64,000 nt of DNA from Actinomycetaceae bacterium zg-1166 (GTDB lineage Bacteria; Actinomycetota; Actinomycetes; Actinomycetales; Actinomycetaceae): NCBI GenBank assembly GCA_015679245.1, contig CP064953.1, forward strand, positions 930,001-994,000. The letters run 5' to 3'. Below the pieces are notes generated by a model. That model saw only the letters and a list, made by a program, of their open reading frames with translations. It did not search any database and was not told where the DNA came from. The first letter of the stretch is position 1. Every line of letters starts with the position of its first letter. Made by a program: the position numbers and the translations under genes. Of the stretch, positions 27,710 to 38,058 are shown piece by piece.

Positions 27710-28177
27710 TAGCTCTCACGCTCCCGTCGTATCGTTCTGTCACATCTCTGCACGTTCTTCTGCGCGCATGAGTGCGCCCATAATTTACCAAAGATTGTAC
27801 GATTCGCCCACCTCCTTTTCGCTATTGGGTCAGATTTTCGCCCTGAGCTAAGGTGAGGAAAACGTGTGCGCCTGTCATAAAGCCAATTTCTCTTTACGCA
27901 CATGTCACAAGAGGAGAGAAAAACCACGTGCACGAGAAATCCTGGTGTGAGGAAAACGCAGATGTGAAGAAAGTCTGGTATGAGAAATCCTGTACGAGGA
28001 AAGTGCGTGTGCAAGAAAAGTCTAAGTGCGCACTCTCACGTGAACGGAACACACACGTAACAGCGCGCACAACTCGCCAGAAAGGCCTCCAATCCCACAC
28101 AACACACCGAGCCAGTAATAGCCGTATGTGTGCCGATAATGGCACTCTAGTGGTGGACGTTTATCTCAAGGGGAGAC
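27710..28177. other. Divergent intergenic region DUF4193/sepH
   Basis: 468 bp that must hold promoters for both genes. It contains no credible gene. A degenerate tandem array occupies 27931-28022. The sepH RBS GGGGAGAC lies directly before its ATG at 28178. Confidence 0.5.
27931..28022. repeat. Degenerate tandem array of about 15-bp units
   Basis: Six units such as CACGAGAAATCCTGG, TGTGAGGAAAACGCA, TATGAGAAATCCTG, TACGAGGAAAGTGCG and TGTGCAAGAAAAGTC follow each other, with one longer 18-bp unit. The shared core is GARRAAA. A related unit occurs near 27853. It is not a CRISPR: units are contiguous with no spacers. Confidence 0.7.
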
Positions 28178-29308
28178 ATGATTGAACTCGACCTGCTCGG
28201 CCTCGCACCCGACGGTGAACACCTTACTCTCAGTGATGCGCGAGGGAACCGATACTCCCTCACGATCAACGACGCACTACGCGCCTCCTTGCGCCGGGAC
28301 ATTGTGGAACCCACAGCTCCACTCAAGCCAATGAGCCCAAAGGAAGTCCAGCGTCTGATCCGCGAAGGGCGCTCCGTGGAAGAAGTATGCGAGATTTCCT
28401 TGCTCTCAGCCTCAAAAGTGATGGCTCTTGCCCACCCTATCCTCGCAGATCGTGCCCATGTGGCTCGCAAAGCCCGCGGTTTCGCACTCAGCCACGAAAT
28501 TGGTGCGCCAAGTGTGGAAGAAGTGGTGACCTCACGCCTAGTCGCTCGTGGAATTGATCTCCTCACCCTCACGTGGGACGCCTCACGAATTCAGGGGCAA
28601 CCCTGGCACCTGCGCGCAAAATTTATCTCCTCAGGGCGAGAACGCGTGGCAACGTGGAGTGTCGATCAGGCAAAATCGTCGATTTCAGCGCTTGACGACG
28701 AGGCCGCTCTGCTCTCCGAAACTCAGATTGACTCCACCCCCGACTGGCATATGAGTACTTCTCGCACGGGGCGCGAATCTGCCGCAGCTGCATCTGTTAC
28801 CCCATCCGGGGCAGCTAGCTCGTCTATTCCTGAGTTTCTTCAAAGCGACGAGCACCAGGAAGCCCCAGGAAATGCCAAAATCGAGAGTTTGCTTGACCGC
28901 CTCGATTCTCAGAGGGGTCGCCCGCGCCCCATGCCTGTACCTGACGATATCGACGAGGGTTCGATACACGCTAGTGGCGAGTACGACAATACTGACGCTC
29001 CCCTATTCGCAGGTGCTCATCCTGCTTCCTCTGCGCCAGAAGATGCCCTTGACGCTCAAATTCTGCGCTTGCCGCGCCCACGCACACTTGAGATCGCTCC
29101 CTCTTTTGATTCCCCTGTCTCCTCTGCCAGTGCTGATACTGCTGTCAGCCCTCTTCATGGCGCATCCGCCCAGCCTACAGATGTATCTGGCGATGGGCTC
29201 TTCCCTGAAAGTGAGACAACGAAGATCGAGCATCCAGAGAAAAAGAAGCGCAATTCACGCCCAGCGATGCCTACCTGGGATGAGATCGTCTTCGGGAAGA
29301 AGGATTAA
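28178..29308 (+). CDS. sepH: Septation protein SepH (DUF3071)
   Basis: 376 residues. The N-terminal DUF3071 domain (about 1-165, beginning MIELDLLGLAPDGEHL) contains a helix-turn-helix-like motif (about 65-100, VEEVCEISLLSASKVMALAHPI). It is followed by a long low-complexity Ser/Asp/Pro-rich linker and a basic/acidic C-terminal end (KKKRNSRPAMPTWDEIVFG). In Streptomyces and mycobacteria SepH binds FtsZ and stimulates its assembly for division. The conserved C-terminal WDEIVFG motif is present. The neighbour DUF4193 gene supports the assignment. Confidence 0.93.
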   Translation: MIELDLLGLAPDGEHLTLSDARGNRYSLTINDALRASLRRDIVEPTAPLKPMSPKEVQRLIREGRSVEEVCEISLLSASKVMALAHPILADRAHVARKARGFALSHEIGAPSVEEVVTSRLVARGIDLLTLTWDASRIQGQPWHLRAKFISSGRERVATWSVDQAKSSISALDDEAALLSETQIDSTPDWHMSTSRTGRESAAAASVTPSGAASSSIPEFLQSDEHQEAPGNAKIESLLDRLDSQRGRPRPMPVPDDIDEGSIHASGEYDNTDAPLFAGAHPASSAPEDALDAQILRLPRPRTLEIAPSFDSPVSSASADTAVSPLHGASAQPTDVSGDGLFPESETTKIEHPEKKKRNSRPAMPTWDEIVFGKKD

Positions 29309-29380
29309 GTAGCACAAGAAAGGGAATCCAGAGAATCCTCACTGCTCCCCTGTATCCCAGCTACTTGCCCATAACCCCAG

Positions 29381-30016
29381 CTACTGCTCGTTCAAGGAAG
29401 GTTGAGAGATGGTTGCGTGTGCCACCGCTGCTGTCATCTTATGGGAGTAGTGGTAGCGACACAGTACCTCGTAGCCCACCTCAGCCGAATCCACATCGCC
29501 AATGACCACCTGCTCACCTTCAGTTACCATTGCCCCTGCCACAGTACGTGCATTGTGCGTGGCGCGCCGCCCGCACCAACACAGCGCTGTCACTTGAAGT
29601 ACTTCCACGCGGTCGGCAAGCTCGATCATGCGCGCTGATCCCGGGAAGAGCCGGGTGAGAAAATCTGTCGTGATGCCAAAGCCGTAGACATCAATGCCGA
29701 TATCATCGACAATACGAGCCAGTTGCTCAACCTGGTGAGGTGCATAGAACTGAACCTCGTCACAGATGAGGAAATCCACACGGTGTCCAGCCATGCGCTC
29801 CTTAGCCACTTCACGCCAGAAGTCCGTCTCCTCATGAACCTCGATTGCCTCAGCTTCCAAACCAATACGTGAAGAGAGACGACCCTGCCCAGCGCGATCC
29901 GAACGGGAGAAGATAAGGCCACGCAGCCCACGCTGTTCATGGTTATAGGCCGTCTGCAGGGCAAGCGTGGACTTGCCACAGTTCATCGTGCCGGAGAAAA
30001 ATACGAGCTCGGCCAC
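29381..30016 (-). CDS. tdk: Thymidine kinase (type II)
   Basis: Phosphorylates thymidine with ATP in nucleotide salvage. 211 residues with the P-loop GTMNCGKST (9-17), catalytic Glu87 in FLICDEVQFY, the lasso segment DRVEVLQVTALCWCGRRATHNAR and zinc ligands CWC...CRYH. It starts directly after the phosphatase stop codon (1-bp spacing) in the DUF5998-phosphatase-tdk operon. Its presence matters because dut, which supplies dUMP for thymidylate synthesis, is missing from its usual place in this neighbourhood. Confidence 0.96.
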   Translation of the reverse strand: MAELVFFSGTMNCGKSTLALQTAYNHEQRGLRGLIFSRSDRAGQGRLSSRIGLEAEAIEVHEETDFWREVAKERMAGHRVDFLICDEVQFYAPHQVEQLARIVDDIGIDVYGFGITTDFLTRLFPGSARMIELADRVEVLQVTALCWCGRRATHNARTVAGAMVTEGEQVVIGDVDSAEVGYEVLCRYHYSHKMTAAVAHATISQPSLNEQ

Positions 30017-31162
30017 CTATACGTCCTCAATGATCCAGGGAATTTCCATTTCTTCAGGTGTGAAGGATCCATGCACACCCACCATGACATTATGCCGCTG
30101 AGCGAGGTTCCTCGCGCTTGCAATCGCAAGGTGCCCGCTGAGGATCACAAGAACGTCCCCCATCCGCTCACGGCTCTGTAGACTCACCTCACCGAAGATC
30201 CCTGTTGCACAGGCTTCTTCCTTTGTGAGAATCCAGGCACTCTCCCCCACTTCCTCACGCCATCTCTCCGCCACAGCTTCCACTTCATGGGTGTAGAGGT
30301 GAAGGAAACGCTCTTCACCACTAATGAGATCCACCCCAGAAGCAAGCTGAAGGTTATCTTCAATAATGAGGCGTTCACTTACGTCAATCATTCCGTGGTC
30401 AGCTGTGACGAGGAGACGAGTACCGCTAGGGAGGCGGCGTGCCAGTTGACGGAGAGAAACGTCGAATTCTTCAAGAGCCTGAACCCATGCCTCAGATTGC
30501 CATCCTTGAGCATGTCCAGTCCGATCAAGCTCTCCCCAGTAGAGATAAACGAAGCGTTTACCTGCACGCAAAGCACGTGCCGCCACTTCTATACGCTCCT
30601 GGGGAGTATCAGCCGCTGCAGCTTCAACCCCACGCAGTGCGCAGATAGAAAGCCCCGAACCAATATAGCTTTGGGGCTGAACGAGAAGACATTCTTCTGC
30701 CCCGTCCTCCAGCACCTCGAAAATCGTGGGCGAGCGCTGCCATTGTCGCGGATCGAGCGAAGGATCCTCCCACTTAATGAGCGAGAAATTCTCACCGGTA
30801 GATGGCGAACGAAGAGCATAGGAAAGCATTGACGTGCGCCCCGCTCTATACCCCGTGCCAAGAGCGGTGATTGCGGTTGCCGTAGTGGAAGGAGCGACCG
30901 AGGTGAGCGGCTCGCAATGAGTCCATGAGCGAAGCGTGGGAGCGTGTCCAAGGCGCGGAGTGAGGTTTGCGACCCCCATGCCATCGACAAGCACCACACA
31001 CACGCGTTCGCAAGAATTTAGACCCAGTTCATCTGCATCCTCGGCAGAGCTTCGCTCACTGATACTAGGAAGGCCGACGCAGTGCAGAGCGCCCGAAAAC
31101 ACAGCTCGCAGATTGCGTGAGGTAGGAAGAAGGAAATGGGCGGGAATACCTGTTGAGCTCAT
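30017..31162 (-). CDS. Alkaline-phosphatase-superfamily nucleotide pyrophosphatase/phosphodiesterase
   Basis: 381 residues of the type I phosphodiesterase family. Metal and catalytic residues are visible: Asp60 in VVLVDGMG, the probable nucleophile Thr93/94 in SVAPSTTATAITALGTG, WGELDRTGHAQG (about 210-221), VTADHGM (about 254-260) and a C-terminal HGSFTPEEMEIPWII with His. No signal peptide is seen, so it is probably cytoplasmic. It hydrolyses phosphodiester or phosphomonoester bonds of an unknown substrate. It overlaps DUF5998 by 4 bp and abuts tdk, a conserved actinobacterial trio. Confidence 0.88.
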   Translation of the reverse strand: MSSTGIPAHFLLPTSRNLRAVFSGALHCVGLPSISERSSAEDADELGLNSCERVCVVLVDGMGVANLTPRLGHAPTLRSWTHCEPLTSVAPSTTATAITALGTGYRAGRTSMLSYALRSPSTGENFSLIKWEDPSLDPRQWQRSPTIFEVLEDGAEECLLVQPQSYIGSGLSICALRGVEAAAADTPQERIEVAARALRAGKRFVYLYWGELDRTGHAQGWQSEAWVQALEEFDVSLRQLARRLPSGTRLLVTADHGMIDVSERLIIEDNLQLASGVDLISGEERFLHLYTHEVEAVAERWREEVGESAWILTKEEACATGIFGEVSLQSRERMGDVLVILSGHLAIASARNLAQRHNVMVGVHGSFTPEEMEIPWIIEDV

Positions 31163-31719
31163 GCGAAGGTTGCCAGGCGGCGGAGGAGCTCGTCGATAAA
31201 AGAAAGGCCTCGGGCAAAAGTGGCATCGTCAAGGGTGGTATCTAAGAGGACATCGCCATCTTCATTGATGCTCATACCCACATAGCCATGTTCAGCTTCG
31301 CAGGTGGGATCTTCGCACGAGGCAGGGCGCATGTCCAGTGCCCGGCTCGCCCCCCACCGCATACGGAGCTGCACCACGGAGATCGCACCAGCTTGAGGTC
31401 CATCGAGCACACGACGACGTATCACCTGGTAGTCCGTGATCGAACGCAGGGGAACGATCTGTGTGGACGTGATGAGTTCGCCGCTGGGAATAAATTCGTG
31501 AGTAACATCCGGAAGCACAACGATGAGGTGAGTAGCTGTCAAGAGAAAAACGGGGGTTGCCTCATACACCGAATCGGTGTCGAACAGCGTTTCGGGGCGC
31601 ACGAATGTGGCGACGAAAGGTCCGTGGATTCGAGCGATCGCCTCAACGTCCTCCCTTAACTGCGTAGGCACGTGTTCAGCGATGTCATTCCAGGTCTGAG
31701 TCTGTGTATCCTTCTCCAC
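31159..31719 (-). CDS. DUF5998 family protein
   Basis: 186 residues. The conserved pattern (HVPTQLREDVEAIARIHG, PVFLLTATHLIVVLPD, RRRVLDGPQAGAISVVQLRMRWG, CEDPTCEAEHGYVG) is what I know as the actinobacterial DUF5998 family. Function is unknown. It has no membrane segment. A CxxxxC pair (CEDPTC) is present. It is the first gene of the operon with the phosphatase and tdk and is divergent from the topoisomerase gene. Confidence 0.85.
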   Translation of the reverse strand: MEKDTQTQTWNDIAEHVPTQLREDVEAIARIHGPFVATFVRPETLFDTDSVYEATPVFLLTATHLIVVLPDVTHEFIPSGELITSTQIVPLRSITDYQVIRRRVLDGPQAGAISVVQLRMRWGASRALDMRPASCEDPTCEAEHGYVGMSINEDGDVLLDTTLDDATFARGLSFIDELLRRLATFA

Positions 31720-31936
31720 GCGGATATTCTCTCATCATTTTCCTACCCATCGTGAGAGAAGTGGATGTGCCTTACACCGCGAATGAAATGAACCGAAGCG
31801 ATAAAACAAATAAACCGGAGCCGCAAAAAGCGACAAGGGGCACACGTGGAGAGGAAAGCAAGGCAAAAAGTCACATCTTGACCAACTTCGGCGCTGCAGG
31901 TGGCGAACCTGCCCGGCACATTCGATACTTGGAGAC

Positions 31937-34366
31937 ATGCGAAAAACAGCCGAGCCAGCACCCGTGGCGGAGAATATCGTCGATATTGATGTCTCCAGTG
32001 AGATGAGGAGTTCCTTCCTCGAATACTCCTACTCGGTGATCTACGCACGAGCTCTCCCCGATGCCCGTGACGGTTTCAAGCCTGTTCAGCGCCGCATTCT
32101 CTACCAAATGGATCAGATGGGGCTTCGCCCGGAAAAAGGACATGTCAAATCCTCGCGTGTTGTGGGCGACGTGATGGCACGTTTGCATCCTCACGGTGAT
32201 TCCGCCATCTACGACGCGATGGTGCGCCTGGCTCAGCCTTTCACAATGCGTCTGCCTCTCGTGGATGGCCACGGCAATTTCGGTTCTCTCGACGACGGCC
32301 CTGCTGCCTCACGTTACACTGAAGTTCGCCTAGCCCCGGCTGCTTTGGCTATGACTGCTTCTCTCGATGAAGATGTCGTAGACATGGTTCCCAACTACGA
32401 CAACACCATGTCCCAGCCCGACGTACTTCCGGCGGCAATCCCAAATCTTCTTGTCAACGGTTCCTCGGGTATCGCTGTAGGGATGGCCACAAATATGCCG
32501 CCTCATAACCTCACCGAAGTAGTGGCAGGGGCGCGACATCTCCTCGCCCACCCCGAAGCGAGCCTGGAAGATCTTATGCGCTTTATTCCCGGCCCCGATC
32601 TACCCGAGGGAGGCAAGATCGTCGGTTTAGAGGGAATCCGTGAGGCTTACCAGAGCGGGCGAGGCATTTTCCGTACCCGTGCAAGCGCACATATCGAAAA
32701 CGTTACCGCCCGAAAGAAGGGAATCGTTTTTACCGAACTCCCCTATCTCGTAGGGCCGGAAAAAGTTATCGACAAACTCAAAGATGCGATTAACCACAAG
32801 AAGATTCAGGGAGTTTCTGGAGTTCAGAACCTCACCGATCGTCACCACGGAATGCGCCTTGTGGTGGAAGTAAAAAATGGTTTTAACCCCGAAGCTGTAC
32901 TCGCTCAGCTCTATAAGTACACTCCGCTCGAAGATTCTTTTGGTATCAACAACGTCGCACTCGTGGATGGGCAACCACGCACGCTCGGCTTAAAGGAATT
33001 ACTCCACGTTTTCCTCGACCATCGGATCTCCGTAACACGCAGGCGCACCCAGTTCCGCCTCTCAAAGGCTCAGAGCGATCTCCACTTGGCCGAAGGCCTC
33101 CTCGTCGCCGTTCTCAATATCGACGAAGTTATTGCCGTGATTCGATCCTCTGAGGATAGTGGCACCGCAAAATCCCGTCTGTGTTCAGTGTTCGACCTCT
33201 CCGAGCTTCAAGCCGAATACATCCTTGAGCTGCGCTTGCGCCGCCTGACAAAGTACTCCCAGATCGAGTTGGAGCAACGCAAGGCCGAACTCGAAGCCCA
33301 GATCACCGAGCTCTCACGGATCCTGGAGAGCGAAGAGAATCTTCGTACACTCGTTTCAGACGAGCTTGCCGATGTAGGAGCTACCTACGGCACACCGCGC
33401 CGCACCGTCCTCTTGGAGACTGATGGAGTTGCTGCCACAGGTGCTTCAGATCTCCCCTTAGAGACTCCTGACGATCCCTGCTGGGTACTACTCTCCACCA
33501 CAGGCCTTGTGGCGCGCACAAATGGGAGTGAAGCACCCTCACGTGAAGGTGCACGTAGCCTTCACGATGCTCTTGTCTGTGCCATTGCCACCACGGCACG
33601 CTCACAGGTGGGAGTGCTCACCTCGCACGGGAATATCCATCGACTCGACGTGGTCGTCACTCCTACTCTTGCTCCAAGTATGGGCGCACCGAGCCTCGCC
33701 GGTGGCACTCTACTCTCTGAACTTCTTCCCCTTGAACGTGGGGAACGCCCCCTCTGCTTCGTCGATCTCACAGAGAAAGCCCCACCCCTGGCGATGGCTA
33801 CAGCTTCTGGAAGAATCAAGCGCCTTGCCGGGATGCATCCTGGCAAGGATTCCTGGGATGTCATCTCTCTTGCTCCCGGTGACGAGGTTGTGGCAGGTGG
33901 GCACTGTGCAGATAGCGACCACATCGTGCTCATCACGAGTGACGCTCAGCTTTTGCGTTTTAGTGCCGAAGCTGTGCGACCCCAAGGGCGTAGCGGCCAA
34001 GGAATTGCAGGAATACGCATAGGTGAGGGGGCGCGCGTCATCTGCCTCGGTATCGTGGCAGGCGACGATATCGCCGGTTCACTTGTCGCCACAGTCACGG
34101 GGGCGAGTGATGCCTTGCCAGGGACAATGGCTGGAACAGTGAAAGTCACTCCTCTCGACCGTTTCCCCGCCAAGGGGCGTGGCACCGGAGGTGTGCGCGC
34201 TCAGCGTTTCTTGCGTGGGGAGGATTGCCTGCGTCTGGCTTTTGTGGGGCCGGCTCCTCTGCGTGCTGTTGGCGGAGGTGGTCAGCCTCTTGATCTTCCC
34301 GATCCTGACGAACGCCGTGACGCTTCTGGTACGGCTGTTCCTGGTACAATCGGCGGAATCGGCTGA
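31937..34366 (+). CDS. parC: DNA topoisomerase IV subunit A (GyrA/ParC family)
   Basis: 809 residues, with RBS TTGGAGAC. This is a type IIA topoisomerase A subunit that breaks and rejoins DNA. The active-site Tyr127 is in ASRYTEVRL. The quinolone-pocket motif [10 protein letters not shown] has Ser89 and Asp93 at the positions of E. coli GyrA Ser83 and Asp87, the usual susceptible state. The coiled-coil tower follows (about 370-490). The C-terminal domain (about 500-790) has beta-pinwheel-like repeats; the GyrA-box (QRRGGKG) is not evident, which favours the topo IV-like paralogue over GyrA. Location near DUF5998 and sepH matches the parC-type gene of streptomycetes. No parE is in the window. 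Confidence 0.92.
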   Translation: MRKTAEPAPVAENIVDIDVSSEMRSSFLEYSYSVIYARALPDARDGFKPVQRRILYQMDQMGLRPEKGHVKSSRVVGDVMARLHPHGDSAIYDAMVRLAQPFTMRLPLVDGHGNFGSLDDGPAASRYTEVRLAPAALAMTASLDEDVVDMVPNYDNTMSQPDVLPAAIPNLLVNGSSGIAVGMATNMPPHNLTEVVAGARHLLAHPEASLEDLMRFIPGPDLPEGGKIVGLEGIREAYQSGRGIFRTRASAHIENVTARKKGIVFTELPYLVGPEKVIDKLKDAINHKKIQGVSGVQNLTDRHHGMRLVVEVKNGFNPEAVLAQLYKYTPLEDSFGINNVALVDGQPRTLGLKELLHVFLDHRISVTRRRTQFRLSKAQSDLHLAEGLLVAVLNIDEVIAVIRSSEDSGTAKSRLCSVFDLSELQAEYILELRLRRLTKYSQIELEQRKAELEAQITELSRILESEENLRTLVSDELADVGATYGTPRRTVLLETDGVAATGASDLPLETPDDPCWVLLSTTGLVARTNGSEAPSREGARSLHDALVCAIATTARSQVGVLTSHGNIHRLDVVVTPTLAPSMGAPSLAGGTLLSELLPLERGERPLCFVDLTEKAPPLAMATASGRIKRLAGMHPGKDSWDVISLAPGDEVVAGGHCADSDHIVLITSDAQLLRFSAEAVRPQGRSGQGIAGIRIGEGARVICLGIVAGDDIAGSLVATVTGASDALPGTMAGTVKVTPLDRFPAKGRGTGGVRAQRFLRGEDCLRLAFVGPAPLRAVGGGGQPLDLPDPDERRDASGTAVPGTIGGIG

Positions 34367-34387
34367 GGATCGGGCGATGTCAGTCTC

Positions 34388-34428
34388 ATATGGGTGTGAG
34401 GAAAATGCTGTTTCCCTCACACCCATAT
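34388..34428. terminator. Bidirectional terminator between parC and SDR gene
   Basis: ATATGGGTGTGAGG (34388-34401) and CCTCACACCCATAT (34415-34428) are perfect 14-bp arms with a 13-nt loop that can extend by an AAA/TTT pairing across one bulge. It lies between convergent genes. Confidence 0.8.
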
Positions 34429-34506
34429 ATGTAGCCTGTTGCCCTACATACACTCTGGAATGGATTAAGTTCCCTCATGTACCCGCTTATGCCAACTTAA
34501 TCGACT

Positions 34507-35334
34507 TTAGATATCCCAACTTGTCATGCGCAGGCGGCGCTCGTCGTCTCCATTTCCGGGGCGGACTGCGCCTGAGATAAGGCGAGCATCTGAACGTTCA
34601 CGCAACTGGGCAAGATTATCGCTCCCAGCACGCACCTGTGTTCCAGAAAGTCCATCCAACTCACCTTCACTGAAAGCTCTTGCGATAGCAGCGACTTCGC
34701 TCGGCTCTGTCCACTCGGTGCGTCCCACATGCATCACCATGTTGCGCGTCATATCTGTGAGCACCACACCTGGAGCAACTTCGAGTACGCGCAACCCCGC
34801 CTCGAATCCAGCGAGGTGCATCGAGGACCCGAGGCGGAAAAGTGCCGTCTTCGACGTGTAGTAACCTGAGGAATCCGCACGATCTTTGATCGCAGCGCCA
34901 GAAGAAAGATCAAGGATACGCCCTCCCCCTTGTGCGAGCATGAGAGGCACAAGGCGGTGTTGGATGAGATACGGGGCACGCACATTAACCTGCTGGGTAC
35001 GCCACCAGAGCTGGGGATTACCTTCCCAAGGAAGCACTTCCTCACCGAAAATCCCAGCACAGTTGACAACAAGATCCACTCCTCCATCACCTACAACCAC
35101 ATCAAGCATGGCCGTGACATCTTCGACTTTGGAGAGATCCGCACCAATTGCGCACACAGTGGCACCCAGCTCTTTACAGTGCCGAGCGACCTCCTCAAGG
35201 TGAGAAGCCTTACGAGCTACAAGAGTGAGACTGCGCCCACGCCGAGCAAGGCCACAAGCAATATGTGCACCAATACCGCGCGAGGCACCGGTAACCAGCA
35301 CACTTACCGCAGGGCGAACCTTCATGATCTCCAT
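34507..35334 (-). CDS. Short-chain dehydrogenase/reductase
   Basis: 275 residues with a classical SDR fold. The cofactor motif TGASRGIG is at 15-22, the NCAG motif is at 91-94, the catalytic Ser is at 144/145 and the YxxxK motif (Tyr158-Lys162) is present. The Arg/Lys pattern after beta-2 (VARKASHL) suggests NADP preference. The substrate is unknown. The C-terminal end (about 235-275) is polar and unlike typical SDR substrate loops. It appears monocistronic. Confidence 0.9.
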   Translation of the reverse strand: MEIMKVRPAVSVLVTGASRGIGAHIACGLARRGRSLTLVARKASHLEEVARHCKELGATVCAIGADLSKVEDVTAMLDVVVGDGGVDLVVNCAGIFGEEVLPWEGNPQLWWRTQQVNVRAPYLIQHRLVPLMLAQGGGRILDLSSGAAIKDRADSSGYYTSKTALFRLGSSMHLAGFEAGLRVLEVAPGVVLTDMTRNMVMHVGRTEWTEPSEVAAIARAFSEGELDGLSGTQVRAGSDNLAQLRERSDARLISGAVRPGNGDDERRLRMTSWDI

Positions 35335-35459
35335 AGTGTCCTCCTACATGACGACGAACAAGTACCGAAGAGGTAACGCAAGACTAAAAACATGTCGTAC
35401 AGGTGAAAGATAGGTGAGATGGCATAAAGACAGTGAGACTACCCAAATCGGAAAAGAAG

Positions 35460-35483
35460 GAGCCTGCCCGAGGGCAGGCTCCC
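35460..35483 (-). terminator. Terminator after pheT
   Basis: GGAGCCTGCCC (35460-35470) pairs with GGGCAGGCTCC (35473-35483), and TTTTCC follows on the minus strand. It starts 5 bp past the pheT stop codon. Confidence 0.85.
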
Positions 35484-35488
35484 ATGGC

Positions 35489-38056
35489 TTACGAGCGAAG
35501 CTCACCACCGAGTTGCTTCGTCACGTGCTTGACTACTCTCTTGCGCAATCCAGCAGTCTCCTCAGCACTCAAAGTGTGATCTGCGCGCAGTCGCAAAGCG
35601 AATGCGAGAGACTTCTTCCCTTCCTCCACCTGCTCACCTGTGTAGATATCAAAAAGTTCGAGAGATTCCACGAGATCACCACACGCAGTTTCGATGATCT
35701 CAGCCACCTTAGCTGCGCTCACGTCTTCCCTCACGACGAAGGCGAAATCTTCCTTCGCCACCGGACTCGTAAGCACGGGCGACACGGAGACCACCTCACC
35801 GCCACGAGCTGCAAATATCGCACCGGCATCTACCTCAAAAGCAATCGAGCGCGCCGGGAGATCAAAGGCTTTACATACCTTCGGTGCGAGTTCTCCAGCG
35901 TGACCTACCACGTGTTCTCCCACCAAGAGCTGTGCACAGCGGCCAGGGTGGAAGGGCGCGTATTCTCCCTGAAGTACGTGCAGACTCAGACCCACCGTGT
36001 GCCCGATGCCAAGAGCCGCCTCGATGGCATCGAGCCATTGCCAACTTTCAGTGCGAATCTCATAGCGTGCGGGAGTGCGCAGCCCACCGGCAACACCTGC
36101 AATATGGAAAGGCTGGTTCGGCAGTGCCTTATGGAGCGCTTCAAGCTCACTGTCACTTGGGCGAATTCCTACATCGGGAATTGGAGCACTCTGAATCTCA
36201 GATGGCCGGTAGACAAGAGCCTGCTCCACGATGGCGAGTGTGGCATTTGAACGCGCGACATTGAGCCTAGCCGTCTCAAGAAGGGAATCGAGAATCGACG
36301 TGCGTAAGTAGGGGGCATCCTCCTGGAGCGGATTTGCCAAGCGCAAAGCGCGGCGACGCTCGTCCTCCACAGGAATCCCCTGCTTATCAAAGGTGGCAGA
36401 AGGAACGAAGGGGTAGGAAAGAACTTCCACCCATCCAGAATCCACAAGCACACTCATCACTTCGCGACGTTGACGCTGAAGAGGAGTGAGACCAGAGCCA
36501 GGGACTACCGAGGGGAAGATACTCGGAATTTCGTCGTAGCCCACAAGCCGGGCAATCTCTTCGACGAGGTGAGCCGGGCCGATGAGGTCAGGGCGCCATG
36601 TCGGTGCCATCACGTTAAGTACGTCGCCTTCACCGTGTACCTCACAACCGATATCCGTCAGGATCTCGCGCACACGGGAGGTGGAAACCTCGATGCCAGT
36701 CAGGCGCTCAACCTCACTCACAGGGAAGCGCATAGGGGTAGGAGCCTCTGTCTCATCGAGGTCACTCACTTCGGCTCCTGCAACTCCCCCACCGTAGGTG
36801 ACGAGGAGATCCACTACGGCTTGAGCAGCGACAGCTGGGAGGCGAGGATCGACGCCACGCTCGAAACGTTTGGCTGCTTCGGAGGGGAGCTTGTGGCGGC
36901 GCGAAGTGCGTGCCACAGAAATAGGCTCGAAGTGAGCAGCCTCGATGAGCACGTTCGTTGTTGTCTCAGAGATCTCCGTTGAGAAGCCACCCATCACGCC
37001 AGCGAGGGCGAGGACGCGCGCGCCTTCTCCTCCTTGCGAATCAGTGATGAGGAGATCCTCAGGGTCAAGGGTGCGCTCTACTTCGTCGAGAGTGAGAAGT
37101 GTTTCGCCTGCACGTGCACGGCGCACAAGAATTGGTTCAACAACTTTGTCGAGGTCATAGGCATGAAGTGGCTGCCCCAGATCCAGCATGACGTAATTTG
37201 TTGCATCAACGGCGAGGGAAATCGGGCGCATTCCAGCCGCCGAGAGACGATCCTGAAGCCATGTCGGGGAAGGAGCCGTGGGATCCACCCCGCGCACAAT
37301 CCGAGTAACGAAGCGATCACACCCCACAGAACCGTGAATCGGAGCATGATCGTCCACCTTAACGGTGAAGCCTGTGGGAGTAGGGTCAGGAGTTTTACCA
37401 CGCCCGGGGTCTGTGAAGGCCGCACCTGTGGAGTGATGGTATTCGCGCGCCACACCACGCATAGAAAAGCAGTAGCCGCGATCCGGAGTGATGTTAATTT
37501 CGAGGGTTCGCTCTCCCAAGCCGAATAGGCCGAGCGCATCGGTGCCAAGGGGTGGAAGCGCCTCAATAGCAGCTTTATCCTCAGCCTTGGCGAGGACGAT
37601 AATCCCGTGATCGTTGCTATCAGGCAGGCCAAGTTCGGCGGCTGAACATATCATGCCGTCGGAGATGTGGCCATAGGTTTTGCGAGAGGCAATTGCAAAG
37701 CCGCCAGGAAGCACAGCACCAGGGAGAGAAACAACCACGTAGTCACCCACGCCGAAGTTGTGCGCGCCACAGATGATGCCGCGCGAAGGAAACTCACTCG
37801 GCTCCTTACCACTGCCAGGGGCATCGTTATGTTCGCCCACATCCACGCGGCAGTAGTTGATGACCTTACCGTTGGATTGTTCTTTCGGTTCGCAAGAAAG
37901 AACTTTTCCGACGACGACAGGACCAGTAATCTCCGCCTCGTGGATCGTCTCCTCTTCCAAGCCCACCTTGACGAGAGCTGCCGCGAGTTCTTCCGGTGTG
38001 AGGTTTTCCGGGAGCTCAACGTGTTCGCCGAGCCAATTCATCGGGATACGTGGCAT
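35489..38056 (-). CDS. pheT: Phenylalanyl-tRNA synthetase beta subunit
   Basis: 855 residues. An N-terminal tRNA-binding (EMAP/OB) domain (about 40-160), B3/B4 editing domain (about 215-400, with the PTSRRHKLPSEAAKRFERG-like region following), B5 domain, catalytic-like core and a C-terminal ferredoxin-fold anticodon-binding domain (about 760-855, SPVAKEDFAFVVREDVSA) are all recognisable in order. It pairs with PheS to form the alpha2-beta2 enzyme that charges tRNA-Phe. It starts 2 bp after pheS, so the two are translated together. Confidence 0.97.
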   Translation of the reverse strand: MPRIPMNWLGEHVELPENLTPEELAAALVKVGLEEETIHEAEITGPVVVGKVLSCEPKEQSNGKVINYCRVDVGEHNDAPGSGKEPSEFPSRGIICGAHNFGVGDYVVVSLPGAVLPGGFAIASRKTYGHISDGMICSAAELGLPDSNDHGIIVLAKAEDKAAIEALPPLGTDALGLFGLGERTLEINITPDRGYCFSMRGVAREYHHSTGAAFTDPGRGKTPDPTPTGFTVKVDDHAPIHGSVGCDRFVTRIVRGVDPTAPSPTWLQDRLSAAGMRPISLAVDATNYVMLDLGQPLHAYDLDKVVEPILVRRARAGETLLTLDEVERTLDPEDLLITDSQGGEGARVLALAGVMGGFSTEISETTTNVLIEAAHFEPISVARTSRRHKLPSEAAKRFERGVDPRLPAVAAQAVVDLLVTYGGGVAGAEVSDLDETEAPTPMRFPVSEVERLTGIEVSTSRVREILTDIGCEVHGEGDVLNVMAPTWRPDLIGPAHLVEEIARLVGYDEIPSIFPSVVPGSGLTPLQRQRREVMSVLVDSGWVEVLSYPFVPSATFDKQGIPVEDERRRALRLANPLQEDAPYLRTSILDSLLETARLNVARSNATLAIVEQALVYRPSEIQSAPIPDVGIRPSDSELEALHKALPNQPFHIAGVAGGLRTPARYEIRTESWQWLDAIEAALGIGHTVGLSLHVLQGEYAPFHPGRCAQLLVGEHVVGHAGELAPKVCKAFDLPARSIAFEVDAGAIFAARGGEVVSVSPVLTSPVAKEDFAFVVREDVSAAKVAEIIETACGDLVESLELFDIYTGEQVEEGKKSLAFALRLRADHTLSAEETAGLRKRVVKHVTKQLGGELRS

Positions 38057-38058
38057 TG

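Noticed and set aside
27853-28185. Reading frame of 110 codons on plus strand
   Set aside because: It runs through the 15-bp repeats, has no good RBS, no recognisable domain, and overlaps the sepH start.
31937-34366. Assignment as gyrA
   Set aside because: The A-subunit core is unambiguous, but no GyrA-box was seen and the neighbourhood is that of the second topoisomerase A gene. gyrA is expected near dnaA/recF, outside the window. Not fully certain.
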